Origin: Chromobacterium phragmitis
GTDB lineage: Bacteria > Pseudomonadota > Gammaproteobacteria > Burkholderiales > Chromobacteriaceae
DNA: 64,000 nt
Assembly: GCF_003325475.1 (NCBI RefSeq)
Contig: NZ_CP029495.1
Coordinates: forward strand, 1,984,001-2,048,000
Direction: 5' to 3'
In this document: one piece after another, positions 8,676 to 17,238 of the stretch
Layout of the letters: every line of letters starts with the position of its first letter
Position numbering within the stretch: position 1 is the stretch's first letter
Made by a program: the position numbers and the translations under genes
Notes under the pieces: model-generated
Database searches by the model: none
What the model was told of the DNA's origin: nothing
Seen by the model: only the letters and a program-made list of their open reading frames with translations

Positions 8676-9282
8676 GTGCGCGACCCGTTTCAACCGCTGG
8701 CGCTACGATCTGTACGCCCCGGTCTACGACAAGGTGGCGCAGGGCTTCGCCCGCCATCGCCGCCGCGCGATCGGCCTGCTCAACCCGCAGCCGGACGAGC
8801 GCCTGCTGCTGGTGGGCGCCGGCACCGGCCTGGATCTGGATTACCTGGTGCGCTGCCGCCATGTGGCCGCGATCGACATCGCGCCGGCGATGCTGGAGCG
8901 GCTGCGCGAGCGGGCGGTCAAATTGGGCATGGAAGTGGACGCCAGGGTGATGGACGGGCAGAAGCTGGACTATCCCGACGGCTGCTTCGACGCGGTGGCG
9001 CTGCACCTGGTGCTGGCGGTGATTCCGGACCCGCAGGCCTGCATCCGCGAGGTGGAGCGGGTGCTGAAGCCGGGCGGTCGGGTGGTGGTGTTCGACAAGT
9101 TTCTGGCCGACCGCCGGCGCGCGCCGCTGTGGCGGCGGGCCGGCAATGTGCTGGCCCGCATCGTGGCCACCGACATCAATCGTCGGCTGGGCGACATCGT
9201 CGCGGTTACCAAACTGCAACCTTTTCACGACGAAGATGCCGGTCTTGGAGGTTTCCTTCGCATCGTACTCTTGCGAAAATAA
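8665..9282 (+). CDS. Class I SAM-dependent methyltransferase, PmtA/UbiE-like
   Basis: 205 residues. The SAM-binding motif I is LLVGAGTGLDLDYL, followed by an acidic motif (AIDIAP) and motif III in VLKPGGRVVVFDKF. The N-terminal WRYDLYAPVYD segment resembles UbiE-like phospholipid N-methyltransferases such as Rhodobacter PmtA, so phosphatidylethanolamine is a possible substrate, but the substrate cannot be read from sequence. The start has an AAGGAG site inside the upstream gene and overlaps it by 11 bp. bioH begins 24 bp after its stop, so it sits inside a run of genes leading to bioH-bioC. It is not BioC, which is separately present. Confidence 0.8.
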   Translation: MWRECATRFNRWRYDLYAPVYDKVAQGFARHRRRAIGLLNPQPDERLLLVGAGTGLDLDYLVRCRHVAAIDIAPAMLERLRERAVKLGMEVDARVMDGQKLDYPDGCFDAVALHLVLAVIPDPQACIREVERVLKPGGRVVVFDKFLADRRRAPLWRRAGNVLARIVATDINRRLGDIVAVTKLQPFHDEDAGLGGFLRIVLLRK

Positions 9283-9306
9283 CGTTTTCGCCCAATTTGA
9301 CCGTTC

Positions 9307-10071
9307 ATGAATCTGTTTGTCGAAACGCTGGGCCAGGGGCCGGACGTGGTCATGCTGCACGGCTGGGGGCTGCATGGCGGCGTGTTCTCCCGCGTGGCCG
9401 AACAACTGGCGGCGCGTTTCTGCGTCCACCTGGTGGACTTGCCCGGCCACGGCGCGTCGCCGGCGCTGCACCGTTTCGACGCCGACGCGGTGGCCGACCT
9501 GGTGGCTTCCCACTTCCCGCTGCCGGCGCAAGTGGTGGGTTGGTCATTGGGCGGCCTGATCGCCCAGCACTGGGCCGCCCGCCATCCGGCTCAGGTGAAG
9601 AGCCTGTCCCTGATCGCCACCAGCCCGCGCTTCGTCCGCGACGACAGCTGGCCGCACGCGCAGGAGCGCAAATCGATAGAAGCCGTCGCGCAAAGCCTGG
9701 ACGGCGCCTTCGAACAGACGCTGGAGCGTTTTCTCGCCTTGCAGATGATGGGCGCGCCGGCGGCGCGCGACACCTTGAAGGCGCTGCGCGGCGAGCTGTT
9801 CTCGCATGGCAGGCCGCAGGGCCTGCTGCCGGCGCTGGAACTGTTGCTGCAGGCCGACGCGCGCGCGCTGGCCGGCCGCATCCAGTGTCCGACGGCGCTG
9901 TTCTACGGCGCGCGCGACGCCATCACCCCGATCGGCGCCGGCCGCTGGCTGGAAGCTTCGCTGCCCGACGCCGTCCTTTACGAATTTCCGCAAGCGTCGC
10001 ACGCGCCCTTCCTGTCGCATGAGCAGGATTTCGTGCGCGCGCTTGCCGAGCATCTGGAAACCCAGGCATGA
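9307..10071 (+). CDS. bioH: Pimeloyl-[ACP] methyl ester esterase BioH
   Basis: A 254-residue alpha/beta hydrolase. The oxyanion region is LHGWGLHGGV, the nucleophile elbow is GWSLGG with Ser80, and the acid and base are Asp204 (ARDAITP) and His232 (ASHAPF), near the E. coli numbers 82, 207 and 235. It frees pimeloyl-ACP from the methyl ester so that BioF can use it. It overlaps bioC by 4 bp, and that pairing supports the assignment over a generic hydrolase. Confidence 0.93.
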   Translation: MNLFVETLGQGPDVVMLHGWGLHGGVFSRVAEQLAARFCVHLVDLPGHGASPALHRFDADAVADLVASHFPLPAQVVGWSLGGLIAQHWAARHPAQVKSLSLIATSPRFVRDDSWPHAQERKSIEAVAQSLDGAFEQTLERFLALQMMGAPAARDTLKALRGELFSHGRPQGLLPALELLLQADARALAGRIQCPTALFYGARDAITPIGAGRWLEASLPDAVLYEFPQASHAPFLSHEQDFVRALAEHLETQA

Positions 10072-10976
10072 GTGAAGCGTTTTACACCGACAAGGCGCGC
10101 GTGCGCGCCTCGTTTGAAAAGGCCGCGGCCAGCTACGATTCCGCCGCGGTGCTGCAGCGCGAAGTGTCCGACCGCATGGCCGAGCGTCTCGACTACATCA
10201 AGCACCAGCCGGCGATGATTCTGGATGCCGGCGCCGGCACCGGCTATGGCGCGGCCGAGTTGCGGCGGCGCTACCCGCAGGCGAGGGTGATCGAGCTGGA
10301 CCTGGCGCGCGCGATGTTGCTGGCCTCGCGCGAACGCGCCCGCGAAGGCGACGGCCTGCTGAAGAAGCTGTTCAAGCCCAGCGCGCCGTGGCAGATCAAC
10401 GCCGACATCGAACGCCTGCCGCTGGCCGACGCCAGCGTGGACATGATCTGGTCCAACCTGACCATCCAGTGGGTCAACGTGCCGGACAAGATGTTCGCCG
10501 AGCTGCGCCGCGTGCTGAAGCCGGAAGGCCTGCTGATGTTCTCCACGCTGGGGCCGGACACGCTGTCCGAGCTGCGGGGGGCTTTCGCCGGCGTGGACGG
10601 CGCCACCCACGTCAACCAGTTCATCGACATGCACGACATCGGCGACGCGCTGATGCGGGCCGGTTTCGCCGAGCCGGTGATGGACATGGAGAAAATCGTG
10701 CTGACTTACGGCGACGCCAAGTCGGTGATGCGCGATCTGAAGGCCATCGGCGCGCACAACGCCACCGCCGGCCGCGGCCGCGGCCTGATGGGCAAGGCGG
10801 CCTGGCGCAAGGTGGAAGAGGCTTATGAGCAGCATCGCCGCGACGGCAAGCTGCCGGCCAGCTACGAGGTGGTGTACGGCCATGCCTGGAAGGGCAGCGG
10901 CAAGAAGCTGGCCAAAATGAGCGAGGATGGCCGGCAAGTGATCGAATTCGTCAAGAAAGCGCCGCGGGCCGATTGA
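10068..10976 (+). CDS. bioC: Malonyl-[ACP] O-methyltransferase BioC
   Basis: A 302-residue class I methyltransferase that methylates malonyl-ACP so fatty-acid synthesis can build pimelate. It has the typical N-terminal SFEKAAASYDSAAVLQREV, SAM motif LDAGAGTGYGA, SNLTIQWVN, and LLMFSTLGPDTLSELR characteristic of BioC. It starts at the ATGA overlap with bioH, so the two are translationally coupled. bioA and bioD are not in the window. Confidence 0.95.
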   Translation: MSEAFYTDKARVRASFEKAAASYDSAAVLQREVSDRMAERLDYIKHQPAMILDAGAGTGYGAAELRRRYPQARVIELDLARAMLLASRERAREGDGLLKKLFKPSAPWQINADIERLPLADASVDMIWSNLTIQWVNVPDKMFAELRRVLKPEGLLMFSTLGPDTLSELRGAFAGVDGATHVNQFIDMHDIGDALMRAGFAEPVMDMEKIVLTYGDAKSVMRDLKAIGAHNATAGRGRGLMGKAAWRKVEEAYEQHRRDGKLPASYEVVYGHAWKGSGKKLAKMSEDGRQVIEFVKKAPRAD

Positions 10977-11011
10977 CCGGAAACCGGCGGCGCGCGCAGG
11001 AGAAAGCCGTG

Positions 11012-11563
11012 ATGAGAGTGGAAATCCGCAGCGCCCGTCCCGATGACGCGGCTTGTCTGGCCGCGCTGTCGATACAGGTATGGCTGAATACCTATTTGAT
11101 CGGCGGCGGCATCCGCCGCGGCATCGCCGATTTTGTGCTGTCCGAATTTTCGCCGGAAGCGCTCAAGGCCTTGATCGCCGATCCGGCGCGCCATCTGCTG
11201 CTGATGGAAGATGACGGCCATCTGCTCGGCTATGCGCAAATGAAATTGGACAGCGCGTGCCAGGGCTGCGATTTCCCGACGCTGGAAGTGGAACGGCTTT
11301 ATCTGCTGGAAAGCCATGTCGGCAAAGGTCTGGGCAGGCGGCTGATGGATGCTGCGCGGCAATGGGCGCGCGCCCAGTCTGGCCAGCCGCGCCTGTGGCT
11401 GACGGTGTGGCACGGCAATGCGCGCGCCATCGCCTTCTACCGCCGCATCGGCATGGCTGTCCATGGCGAAACCCATTTCGAATTGGAGGGCGCGCAGCAT
11501 CTGAATTACGTGATGCTGGACCCCGCGCCCGTTGGGGTGGCCTCCGCGGCCGCCGTTGTCTGA
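11012..11563 (+). CDS. GNAT family N-acetyltransferase
   Basis: 183 residues from the ATG at 11012, which has an AGGAGA ribosome site; the frame is open back to bioC's end. The acetyl-CoA loop is in LYLLESHVGKGLGRRLMDAA, followed by LWLTVWHGNARAIAFYRRIGM, the standard GNAT C-terminal motif. The substrate is unknown. It follows bioC by 35 bp and could be the last gene of that transcript. Confidence 0.85.
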   Translation: MRVEIRSARPDDAACLAALSIQVWLNTYLIGGGIRRGIADFVLSEFSPEALKALIADPARHLLLMEDDGHLLGYAQMKLDSACQGCDFPTLEVERLYLLESHVGKGLGRRLMDAARQWARAQSGQPRLWLTVWHGNARAIAFYRRIGMAVHGETHFELEGAQHLNYVMLDPAPVGVASAAAVV

Positions 11564-11578
11564 AAGACCGATGCAATC

Positions 11579-12478
11579 ATGATGAGCAAGAAACTTCTGC
11601 GTCCCGCGCTGCTGGCCGGGGTCGCCTCTTTATTGTCCGCCTGTATTTCCACCTCGACTCCGAACGCCGCGCAGCCGGCTGCGGCGCCGGTCAAGCCCAA
11701 GATCGCGCTGGCGCTGGGCGGCGGCGCGGTGAAGGGCTTCGCCCACATCGGCGTGATCAAGGTGCTGGAGGGCGCGGGCATCACGCCGGACATCATCGTC
11801 GGCACCAGCGCCGGCAGCGTGGTGGGCAGCCTGTACGCGTCCGGCCTTAACGGCATGCAGCTGCAGCAGCGCGCCATCGCGCTCGATCAGGCCGATCTGA
11901 CCGACTGGACGCTGTCCACCAAGGGGGTGATCAAGGGCGAGAAGCTGCAGAACTGGATCAACGCGCAAGTGGGCAACCGCCCGCTGGAGAAGCTGAGCCG
12001 GCCGTTCGCCGCGGTGGCCACCGAGCTGGACTCCGGCCGCCGGATCGTGTTCCGCACCGGCAACACCGGCCAGGCGGTGCGCGCTTCGGCCAGCATCCCC
12101 AACGTGTTCCTGCCGGTGAAGATAGGCGGCAGGAGCTATGTCGACGGCGGCCTGGTCAGCCCGGTGCCGGTCAGCGCCGCGCGCGAGATGGGCGCGCAGT
12201 TCGTCATCGCCGTCGACATCACCGGCCGTCCCAAGGCCGGCCGCGCCACGGGTTTCCTGTCCATGCTGGATCAGAGTCTGAGCATCATGAATGGCCCGGC
12301 GCTGGCGCAGGAACTGAAACAGGCCGACGTGGTGATCCATCCCAATGTGCTGAACATCGGCGCGGCGGAGTTCGAAGCCCGCAACCAGGCCATCCTGGAG
12401 GGCGAGAAGGCGGCGCAGCAGATGTTGCCGCAGATCCGCCAATTGTTGCAGCAAAAGAGCGTGGCGCTGGCTAAATAA
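11579..12478 (+). CDS. Patatin-like phospholipase family lipoprotein
   Basis: 299 residues. A signal peptide ends in LSAC with the lipid-attached cysteine at 22. A patatin domain fills the rest: GGGAVKGFAHIGV (oxyanion loop), nucleophile Ser77 in GTSAGS, and the dyad aspartate 189 in DGG. This is the RssA/YjjU-type group of surface or periplasmic lipid acyl hydrolases. Two adjacent ATGs (11579 and 11582) are possible starts. The substrate is not predictable. Confidence 0.88.
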   Translation: MMSKKLLRPALLAGVASLLSACISTSTPNAAQPAAAPVKPKIALALGGGAVKGFAHIGVIKVLEGAGITPDIIVGTSAGSVVGSLYASGLNGMQLQQRAIALDQADLTDWTLSTKGVIKGEKLQNWINAQVGNRPLEKLSRPFAAVATELDSGRRIVFRTGNTGQAVRASASIPNVFLPVKIGGRSYVDGGLVSPVPVSAAREMGAQFVIAVDITGRPKAGRATGFLSMLDQSLSIMNGPALAQELKQADVVIHPNVLNIGAAEFEARNQAILEGEKAAQQMLPQIRQLLQQKSVALAK

Positions 12479-12562
12479 GGGAATAGGCTGGATGATGTAG
12501 TCCGCGCGCCGCCGCCTTGCCCGCGCCGCGGCGCTTACGAACCCATCGTTATTGGAGTCGGC

Positions 12563-13213
12563 ATGATCAAACTGCATGGTATCCCGCTGTCGCCCTACTA
12601 CAACAAGGTGAAGATCGCCTTGCTGGAGAAGGGCGTCAATTTCCAGGAAGTGGTGACGACGCCCTCGCAGGAGGATGAGCTGCTGGAAAAGAGTCCGATG
12701 GGCAAGATTCCCTACGTCGAAATCAACGGCCATCCGCTGGCCGAGTCCACCGTGATCCTGGAGTGGCTGGAGGATGCCTATCCCACCGCCTCGCTGCTGC
12801 CGCCGACGCCGAATGGCCGCGCGCTGGCGCGCGAACTGACGGCGATGCTGGAGTTGTACGTGATGCAGCCTGCCAGCCCGCTGATCCGCCACATGTTGAA
12901 AGGCAGCAAGCCGGACGCGGCCAAGTGCGAGGACATCCGCCAAGCCTTGGCGCGCGGCATCGGCGCGGTGGCGAAGCTGGCGCAGTTCCGGCCTTGGCTG
13001 GCCGGCGAAGACTTCAGCTTCGCCGATCTCAGCGCCGCCGGCGTCTTGCCGGTGGTGGCGCGGCTGAGCCAGAGCTTTCTCGGCGAGGACATGACCCAGC
13101 GGCTGGAAGGCTGTCCCGACTACCTGCGCCGGCTGGGCGAGCGGCCCAGCGTGGCTCGGGTGTGGACCGAGCGCGACGTATCGCTGGCCGCGCTGATGGC
13201 CCGCCGCGACTGA
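12563..13213 (+). CDS. Glutathione S-transferase family protein
   Basis: 216 residues, with an N-terminal thioredoxin-like domain (about 1-80, including LSPYYNKVKIAL and GKIPYVEINGHPLAEST, the cis-proline and gamma-glutamyl-binding region) and an all-helical C-terminal domain. The usual catalytic Ser/Cys/Tyr near the N-terminus would be in SPYYNK. A TTGGAG site precedes the ATG. A hairpin terminator lies about 35 bp after the stop. Confidence 0.88.
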   Translation: MIKLHGIPLSPYYNKVKIALLEKGVNFQEVVTTPSQEDELLEKSPMGKIPYVEINGHPLAESTVILEWLEDAYPTASLLPPTPNGRALARELTAMLELYVMQPASPLIRHMLKGSKPDAAKCEDIRQALARGIGAVAKLAQFRPWLAGEDFSFADLSAAGVLPVVARLSQSFLGEDMTQRLEGCPDYLRRLGERPSVARVWTERDVSLAALMARRD

Positions 13214-13248
13214 ATGCGGCATCCGCGGCCGCAGCTGCGGCTGCCAGG

Positions 13249-13282
13249 CGGCTATCTCCGATGATTCGGGATAGCCGCTTTT
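13249..13282 (+). terminator. Hairpin terminator after the glutathione transferase gene
   Basis: CGGCTATC (13249-13256) pairs with GATAGCCG (13270-13277), followed by CTTTT. Confidence 0.7.
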
Positions 13283-13401
13283 GATATGGCGTTCCCGCCA
13301 CAGCGCGCCGGGAAAGCGCGCCGACCGGATGGCGGCGATTGACAGCCCTACATGCATAGAGCTTAAACTTCAATCAAGTGTTTGCTCCATGGTGTCTCGC
13401 A

Positions 13402-14283
13402 ATGAACTTTCCGGTTGAGCTGATTCTGCTGGCGCTGGCGCCGGTATTCCTGTTGTTCGTCGCCTGGGAGCTGTGGCTGTTCCGCCGCCAGAGGCGGCTT
13501 GGGCTGTACAACTGGCGCGACTCGCTGTGCAGCGCGGCGCTGGGCCTGCTGCATCAGGGGGCGGACAAGCTGGCCTGGGTGCTGGTGCTGCCGTTGTACG
13601 GCTGGATCTACCAGCATCGGTTGTTCGATTTTTCTCCCGGATGGCTCAGCTTCTTCCTGCTGTTCATCGGCCAGGACTTCCTTTATTACTGGTTCCACCG
13701 CGTCAGCCACCGCGTGCGCTGGTTATGGGCGGCCCACAGCGTCCACCACAGCTCGACGCGGATGAATTTCACCACCGCTTTCCGCCAAAGCCTGATGTAT
13801 CCGCTGGCCGGCATGTGGGCGTTCTGGTTGCCGCTGGCCTGGCTGGGCTTTCCGCCGGAGCAGGTGGTGGCGGTAGTGCTGCTCAACCTGGCCTTCCAGT
13901 TTTTCGTCCATACCCAGGCCGCGCCCAAGCTCGGCTGGCTGGAATACGTGTTCAATACGCCGTCGATACACCGCGGTCATCATGCCAAGAACCCGCGCTA
14001 CATCGACCACAACTACGCCGGCGTGCTGGTGATCTGGGATCGGATGTTCGGCACCTACGCCGAGGAACTGGCCAGCGACCCGTGCGACTACGGCACGGTC
14101 AAGCCGGTGAATAGCTTCAATCCGCTGTGGGTGAGTCTGGCGGAGTGGCGAGACATGCTGGTCGAGGCCTGGCGGGCTGATGGCTGGCGCGACCGGCTGG
14201 TGTTGCTGTTCGGCCCGCCGGAGGCGGCGGAGAAGGTGGCTGAGCGGCAGCGCGCGGACGGCGCGAGGCGGGCGGCGGCCTGA
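13402..14283 (+). CDS. Sterol desaturase / fatty acid hydroxylase family membrane protein
   Basis: 293 residues from the ATG at 13402 (the frame opens 8 codons earlier). Several hydrophobic membrane segments surround the histidine clusters HRVSH, HSVHH and HRGHH that bind the di-iron centre of this superfamily. Bacterial members hydroxylate or desaturate lipids; the substrate here is unknown. The C-terminal region after residue 220 is soluble and basic. A long palindromic repeat starts immediately at the stop codon. Confidence 0.87.
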   Translation: MNFPVELILLALAPVFLLFVAWELWLFRRQRRLGLYNWRDSLCSAALGLLHQGADKLAWVLVLPLYGWIYQHRLFDFSPGWLSFFLLFIGQDFLYYWFHRVSHRVRWLWAAHSVHHSSTRMNFTTAFRQSLMYPLAGMWAFWLPLAWLGFPPEQVVAVVLLNLAFQFFVHTQAAPKLGWLEYVFNTPSIHRGHHAKNPRYIDHNYAGVLVIWDRMFGTYAEELASDPCDYGTVKPVNSFNPLWVSLAEWRDMLVEAWRADGWRDRLVLLFGPPEAAEKVAERQRADGARRAAA

Positions 14284-14424
14284 GAACCTGTTCAAAGTCA
14301 GCTGCGCTTCGGCGATACGGCGTTGAAAACAAGCTCAAAATGCTCATGTACCATTTGTACATTCCGCTTTTTCGCTTGTTTTCGCCTTGTCTCGCTCTTG
14401 CTCGCGAGACTTTGAACAGGTTCT
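14283..14424. repeat. Palindromic MITE/ERIC-like repeat element, 142 bp
   Basis: A perfect 17-bp inverted repeat bounds it: AGAACCTGTTCAAAGTC (14283-14299) and its complement at 14408-14424. The arms continue pairing imperfectly inward (CGTTGAAAACAAGC against GCTTGTTTTCGCC) to a central ATGTAC/TGTACAT palindrome. The whole element can fold as one long hairpin. No protein is encoded. It looks like a miniature palindromic intergenic repeat. Confidence 0.8.
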
Positions 14425-14437
14425 GAAGCGCGCGAGC

Positions 14438-14463
14438 AAAAAGGCCCGGCAGCGCCGGGCCTT
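14438..14463 (-). terminator. Terminator for the glycine-zipper gene
   Basis: AAGGCCCGGC (14441-14450) and GCCGGGCCTT (14454-14463) form a strong stem with a 3-nt loop. On the minus strand the stem runs into five U (complement of AAAAA at 14438-14442). Confidence 0.8.
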
Positions 14464-14484
14464 GCCTTGGCGGATGAGCCGGAA

Positions 14485-15195
14485 TCAGATCAGCAGCTTG
14501 CCGTCCTTGGCCGGCAGCGTCTTGCCCTTCGGCTTCTCGTCCATGCGCACGGTGCCGGTCTTGCCGTCCAGCGAATAGCGCACGTTGTAGCCGATGATCT
14601 TCTCGGTCTTCACCTCCTCGGTATTGCAGATGGTGCGGGTGCTGTTGACCTGGTCGCGCCGCTGCATGCCCTCTTGCACCTGGTTGCCGGCATAGCCTCC
14701 GGCCAGCGCGCCGATCACGGTGGCGGCCTTCTTGCCGTTGCCGCCGCCCACCTGGTTGCCCAGCAGGCCGCCGACCACGCCGCCGATCACCGAGCCGGCG
14801 ATGCGGTTTTCATCCTGCACCGGCGCCTGGTGCACCACCTGCTCCTGATGGCAGACCTGCTTGGGTTCGGTGCCGGCCTCGCGGATCGGCGTTACCGCCA
14901 GGATCTTGGCGTGGGTGGCATGGACCGGCTTGGCCGGCGCCGGTTTGGCGTTCATCTTGGGCGCGGCGGCGGCAGCCGGCGTGGACGCTTGCGGCGCGGG
15001 TTGGGCGAGCGCCGACGAGGCGGCGCTGGGCGCCAGCGTCTGGAGCGCGGGGGCCGAGGCCTGGGCCAGAGGCGCGCTGGCGACGGCGGCGGTTTCCGGC
15101 TTCGACGACTTCAGCGCCTGGATGCCGGCCACGCCCACCGCGCCGAGCGCGATGCCGCCGCCGAGCACGCCGGCGATCAATACGGATTGTTTCAT
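14485..15195 (-). CDS. Glycine-zipper 2TM domain protein (17-kDa antigen-like)
   Basis: 236 residues from the ATG at 15195, which has a strong GGGAGAGA ribosome site. One N-terminal hydrophobic segment acts as an anchor or signal. It is followed by a long Ala/Pro/Ser-rich linker (about 35-95), then a glycine-zipper region (IGGVVGGLLGNQVGGG and IGALAGGYAGNQVQ) as in SlyB/17-kDa surface antigens. The C-terminal domain has KIIGYNVRYSLDGKTGTV. It is a probable envelope protein with no enzymatic role visible. Confidence 0.82.
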   Translation of the reverse strand: MKQSVLIAGVLGGGIALGAVGVAGIQALKSSKPETAAVASAPLAQASAPALQTLAPSAASSALAQPAPQASTPAAAAAPKMNAKPAPAKPVHATHAKILAVTPIREAGTEPKQVCHQEQVVHQAPVQDENRIAGSVIGGVVGGLLGNQVGGGNGKKAATVIGALAGGYAGNQVQEGMQRRDQVNSTRTICNTEEVKTEKIIGYNVRYSLDGKTGTVRMDEKPKGKTLPAKDGKLLI

Positions 15196-15544
15196 TGTTC
15201 TCTCCCTGATGTGACGCACAAGGTCACCTGATGGCTTCGACTGTGATTATCGACAAACAGTTGCAAGACTTGTGTTTGCCAATTGTCACTGCGGGTAACG
15301 GAACGTTCGTGCCGGAAATGGCGGAGCGGAGCAGACAATTCGCAGCTAGATAGGCACGATTCAGCAATTTATGGTTTGAAATTGCAAAATATAGGGAATT
15401 ATATTTTTAATATGCAATCAATGGGCATATTTTGGGCATTTATATTGTATCCAGTCGTTTGACGGCAATGCCGTGCCGGTGTTTAGATGAACGCGCACCC
15501 GTTCGGGCGCGCGTTTGGCGTCCGCACCTCAAGGAGAATTCACT
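15196..15544. other. Intergenic region between the glycine-zipper gene and the first permease
   Basis: 349 bp between divergent genes, markedly AT-rich from about 15360 to 15450. It carries the likely promoter listed next. No convincing reading frame or TyrR-type palindrome was seen. Confidence 0.6.
15376..15405 (+). promoter_or_regulatory. Candidate sigma-70 promoter for the first AroP-type permease
   Basis: TTGAAA (15376-15381), 18-nt spacer, TATATT (15400-15405). This would leave an untranslated leader of about 130 nt before the GTG start. Confidence 0.4.
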
Positions 15545-16915
15545 GTGAGCGAAGCCCACACCGGTTTGCAGCGCGAGCTGAAAAACCGCCATATCCAGCT
15601 GATCGCGCTGGGCGGCGCCGTCGGCACCGGCCTGTTCCTCGGCTCGGCCAGCGTGCTAAAGTCCGCCGGCCCCTCGATGATTCTCGGCTACGCGATCGCC
15701 GGCTTCATCGCCTTCCTCATCATGCGCCAGCTGGGCGAGATGGTGGCCGAGGAGCCGGTCGCCGGCTCGTTCAGCCATTTCGCCTATCGTTACTGGGGCC
15801 GCTTCCCCGGCTTCCTGTCCGGTTGGAACTACTGGGTGCTGTACGTGCTGGTGAGCATGGCGGAACTGACTGCGGTCGGGGCCTATGTCCAGTACTGGTG
15901 GCCGCACGTGCCCGCCTGGCTGACCGCGCTGGTGTGTTTCGTCTGCATCAACGGGATCAATCTCGCCAACGTCAAATCCTACGGCGAGACCGAGTTCTGG
16001 TTCGCGCTGATCAAGGTGGCGGCGGTGATCGGCATGATCGCCTTCGGCGGCTATCTGCTGTTGTCCGGCACCGGCGGCCCGCAGGCCTCGGTCAGCAATC
16101 TGTGGAACGACGGCGGCTTCTTCCCGCACGGTGTCAAAGGCCTGTTCATGATGATGGCGGTGATCATGTTCTCCTTCGGCGGCCTGGAGCTGATCGGCAT
16201 GACCGCGGCCGAAGCGGCCGATCCGCAGAAGACCATTCCCAAGGCGGTGAATCAGGTGATCTACCGCATCCTGATCTTCTATATCGGCTCGCTGGTGGTG
16301 CTGCTGTCGCTGTATCCGTGGAGCAAGGTGGCCGCCGGCGGCAGCCCCTTCGTGATGATCTTCGAGCAGATCGGCGCCGGCTTCACCGCGCATGCGCTGA
16401 ATTTCGTGGTGCTGACCGCGGCGCTGTCGGTGTACAACAGCTGCGTCTACGCTACCAGCCGCATGCTGTTCGGTTTGGCCAAGCAAGGCAACGCGCCCAA
16501 GGCGCTGGGCTCGCTGGACAAGCGCGGCGTGCCGGTGAACGCCACCCTGTTCTCCGCCGTGGCGACCTTCGCCTGCGTGATCCTGAACTATTTGCTGCCG
16601 GGCGAGGCGCTGGGCCTGCTGATGTCGCTGGTGGTGGCCGCGCTGGTGACCAACTGGGCGATGATCAGCCTGACCCACATGAAGTTCCGCCGCGCCAAGG
16701 CCGGCCAGAAGCTGGTGTTCCCGTCGCTCTGGCATCCGGTTTCCAACTGGGTCTGCCTGGCCTTCATGGTGATGATCCTGGGCATTTTGCTGTTCACCCC
16801 GGGAATGGAAGTGTCGGTGTACGCGTTGCCGATCTGGCTGGGTGTGTTGTGGCTGGGTTTCCGCATGAAGCGCGCGCCGCAGCCGGACGCCGAGCTGGCG
16901 CGCCAGCTGCCGTAA
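15545..16915 (+). CDS. AroP-type aromatic amino acid permease (copy 1)
   Basis: 456 residues, an APC/AAT-family proton symporter with about 12 membrane segments. It closely resembles E. coli AroP, for example LKNRHIQLIALGGAVGTGLF, RQLGEMVAEEPVAGSFSHFA, FSFGGLELIGMTAAEA and LTAALSVYNSCVYATSRMLF. The GTG at 15545 has an AAGGAG site 9 nt upstream and is preferred over an upstream TTG. A second copy follows about 320 bp downstream. Likely substrates are Phe, Tyr and Trp; exact specificity cannot be read. Confidence 0.9.
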   Translation: MSEAHTGLQRELKNRHIQLIALGGAVGTGLFLGSASVLKSAGPSMILGYAIAGFIAFLIMRQLGEMVAEEPVAGSFSHFAYRYWGRFPGFLSGWNYWVLYVLVSMAELTAVGAYVQYWWPHVPAWLTALVCFVCINGINLANVKSYGETEFWFALIKVAAVIGMIAFGGYLLLSGTGGPQASVSNLWNDGGFFPHGVKGLFMMMAVIMFSFGGLELIGMTAAEAADPQKTIPKAVNQVIYRILIFYIGSLVVLLSLYPWSKVAAGGSPFVMIFEQIGAGFTAHALNFVVLTAALSVYNSCVYATSRMLFGLAKQGNAPKALGSLDKRGVPVNATLFSAVATFACVILNYLLPGEALGLLMSLVVAALVTNWAMISLTHMKFRRAKAGQKLVFPSLWHPVSNWVCLAFMVMILGILLFTPGMEVSVYALPIWLGVLWLGFRMKRAPQPDAELARQLP

Positions 16916-17238
16916 ACCACGGGGCCGGCCAAGGCCGGTTTCGCGACGCCGGGCCGCCCCAAGGGGCGGCCTTGTCATTGGGTCTTCGCAGGCTACTGAT
17001 AAGATTGGACCATTTGTCCAATTGTCTCCGAGTGAGAACGACGCGCATGCGAGCCGTGATCACTCTTTTGACGCATTGCCTGGAGTTGTTTTAATCTTTA
17101 GTTAATTGGCACTGATTAGTACATATTTTGAACGAGTTGTGCGTTTGGTTTTAGACGTATTGTCTGATTTTGGGCGATTCCCGATAAGCTCCCTGTTTCC
17201 AGCGCCGTTCCCATTCACCCACATATGGAGGCGCCAAG
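16916..17238. other. Intergenic region between the two permease copies
   Basis: 323 bp. The first part holds a hairpin terminator (16952-16971). The AT-rich stretch around 17085-17185 probably contains the promoter of the second copy, but no clear -35/-10 pair was settled on. Open frames here are short and unconvincing. Confidence 0.55.
16952..16973 (+). terminator. Hairpin after permease copy 1
   Basis: GGCCGCCCC (16952-16960) and GGGGCGGCC (16963-16971) are separated by only AA, so the closing pairs must open to make a loop. The sequence then runs TTGTC. It is a strong stem with a weak U-tract. Confidence 0.55.

Noticed and set aside
11630..13357. A 575-codon minus-strand open frame
   Set aside because: It runs antisense to the patatin lipoprotein and glutathione transferase genes, whose active-site motifs are clear.
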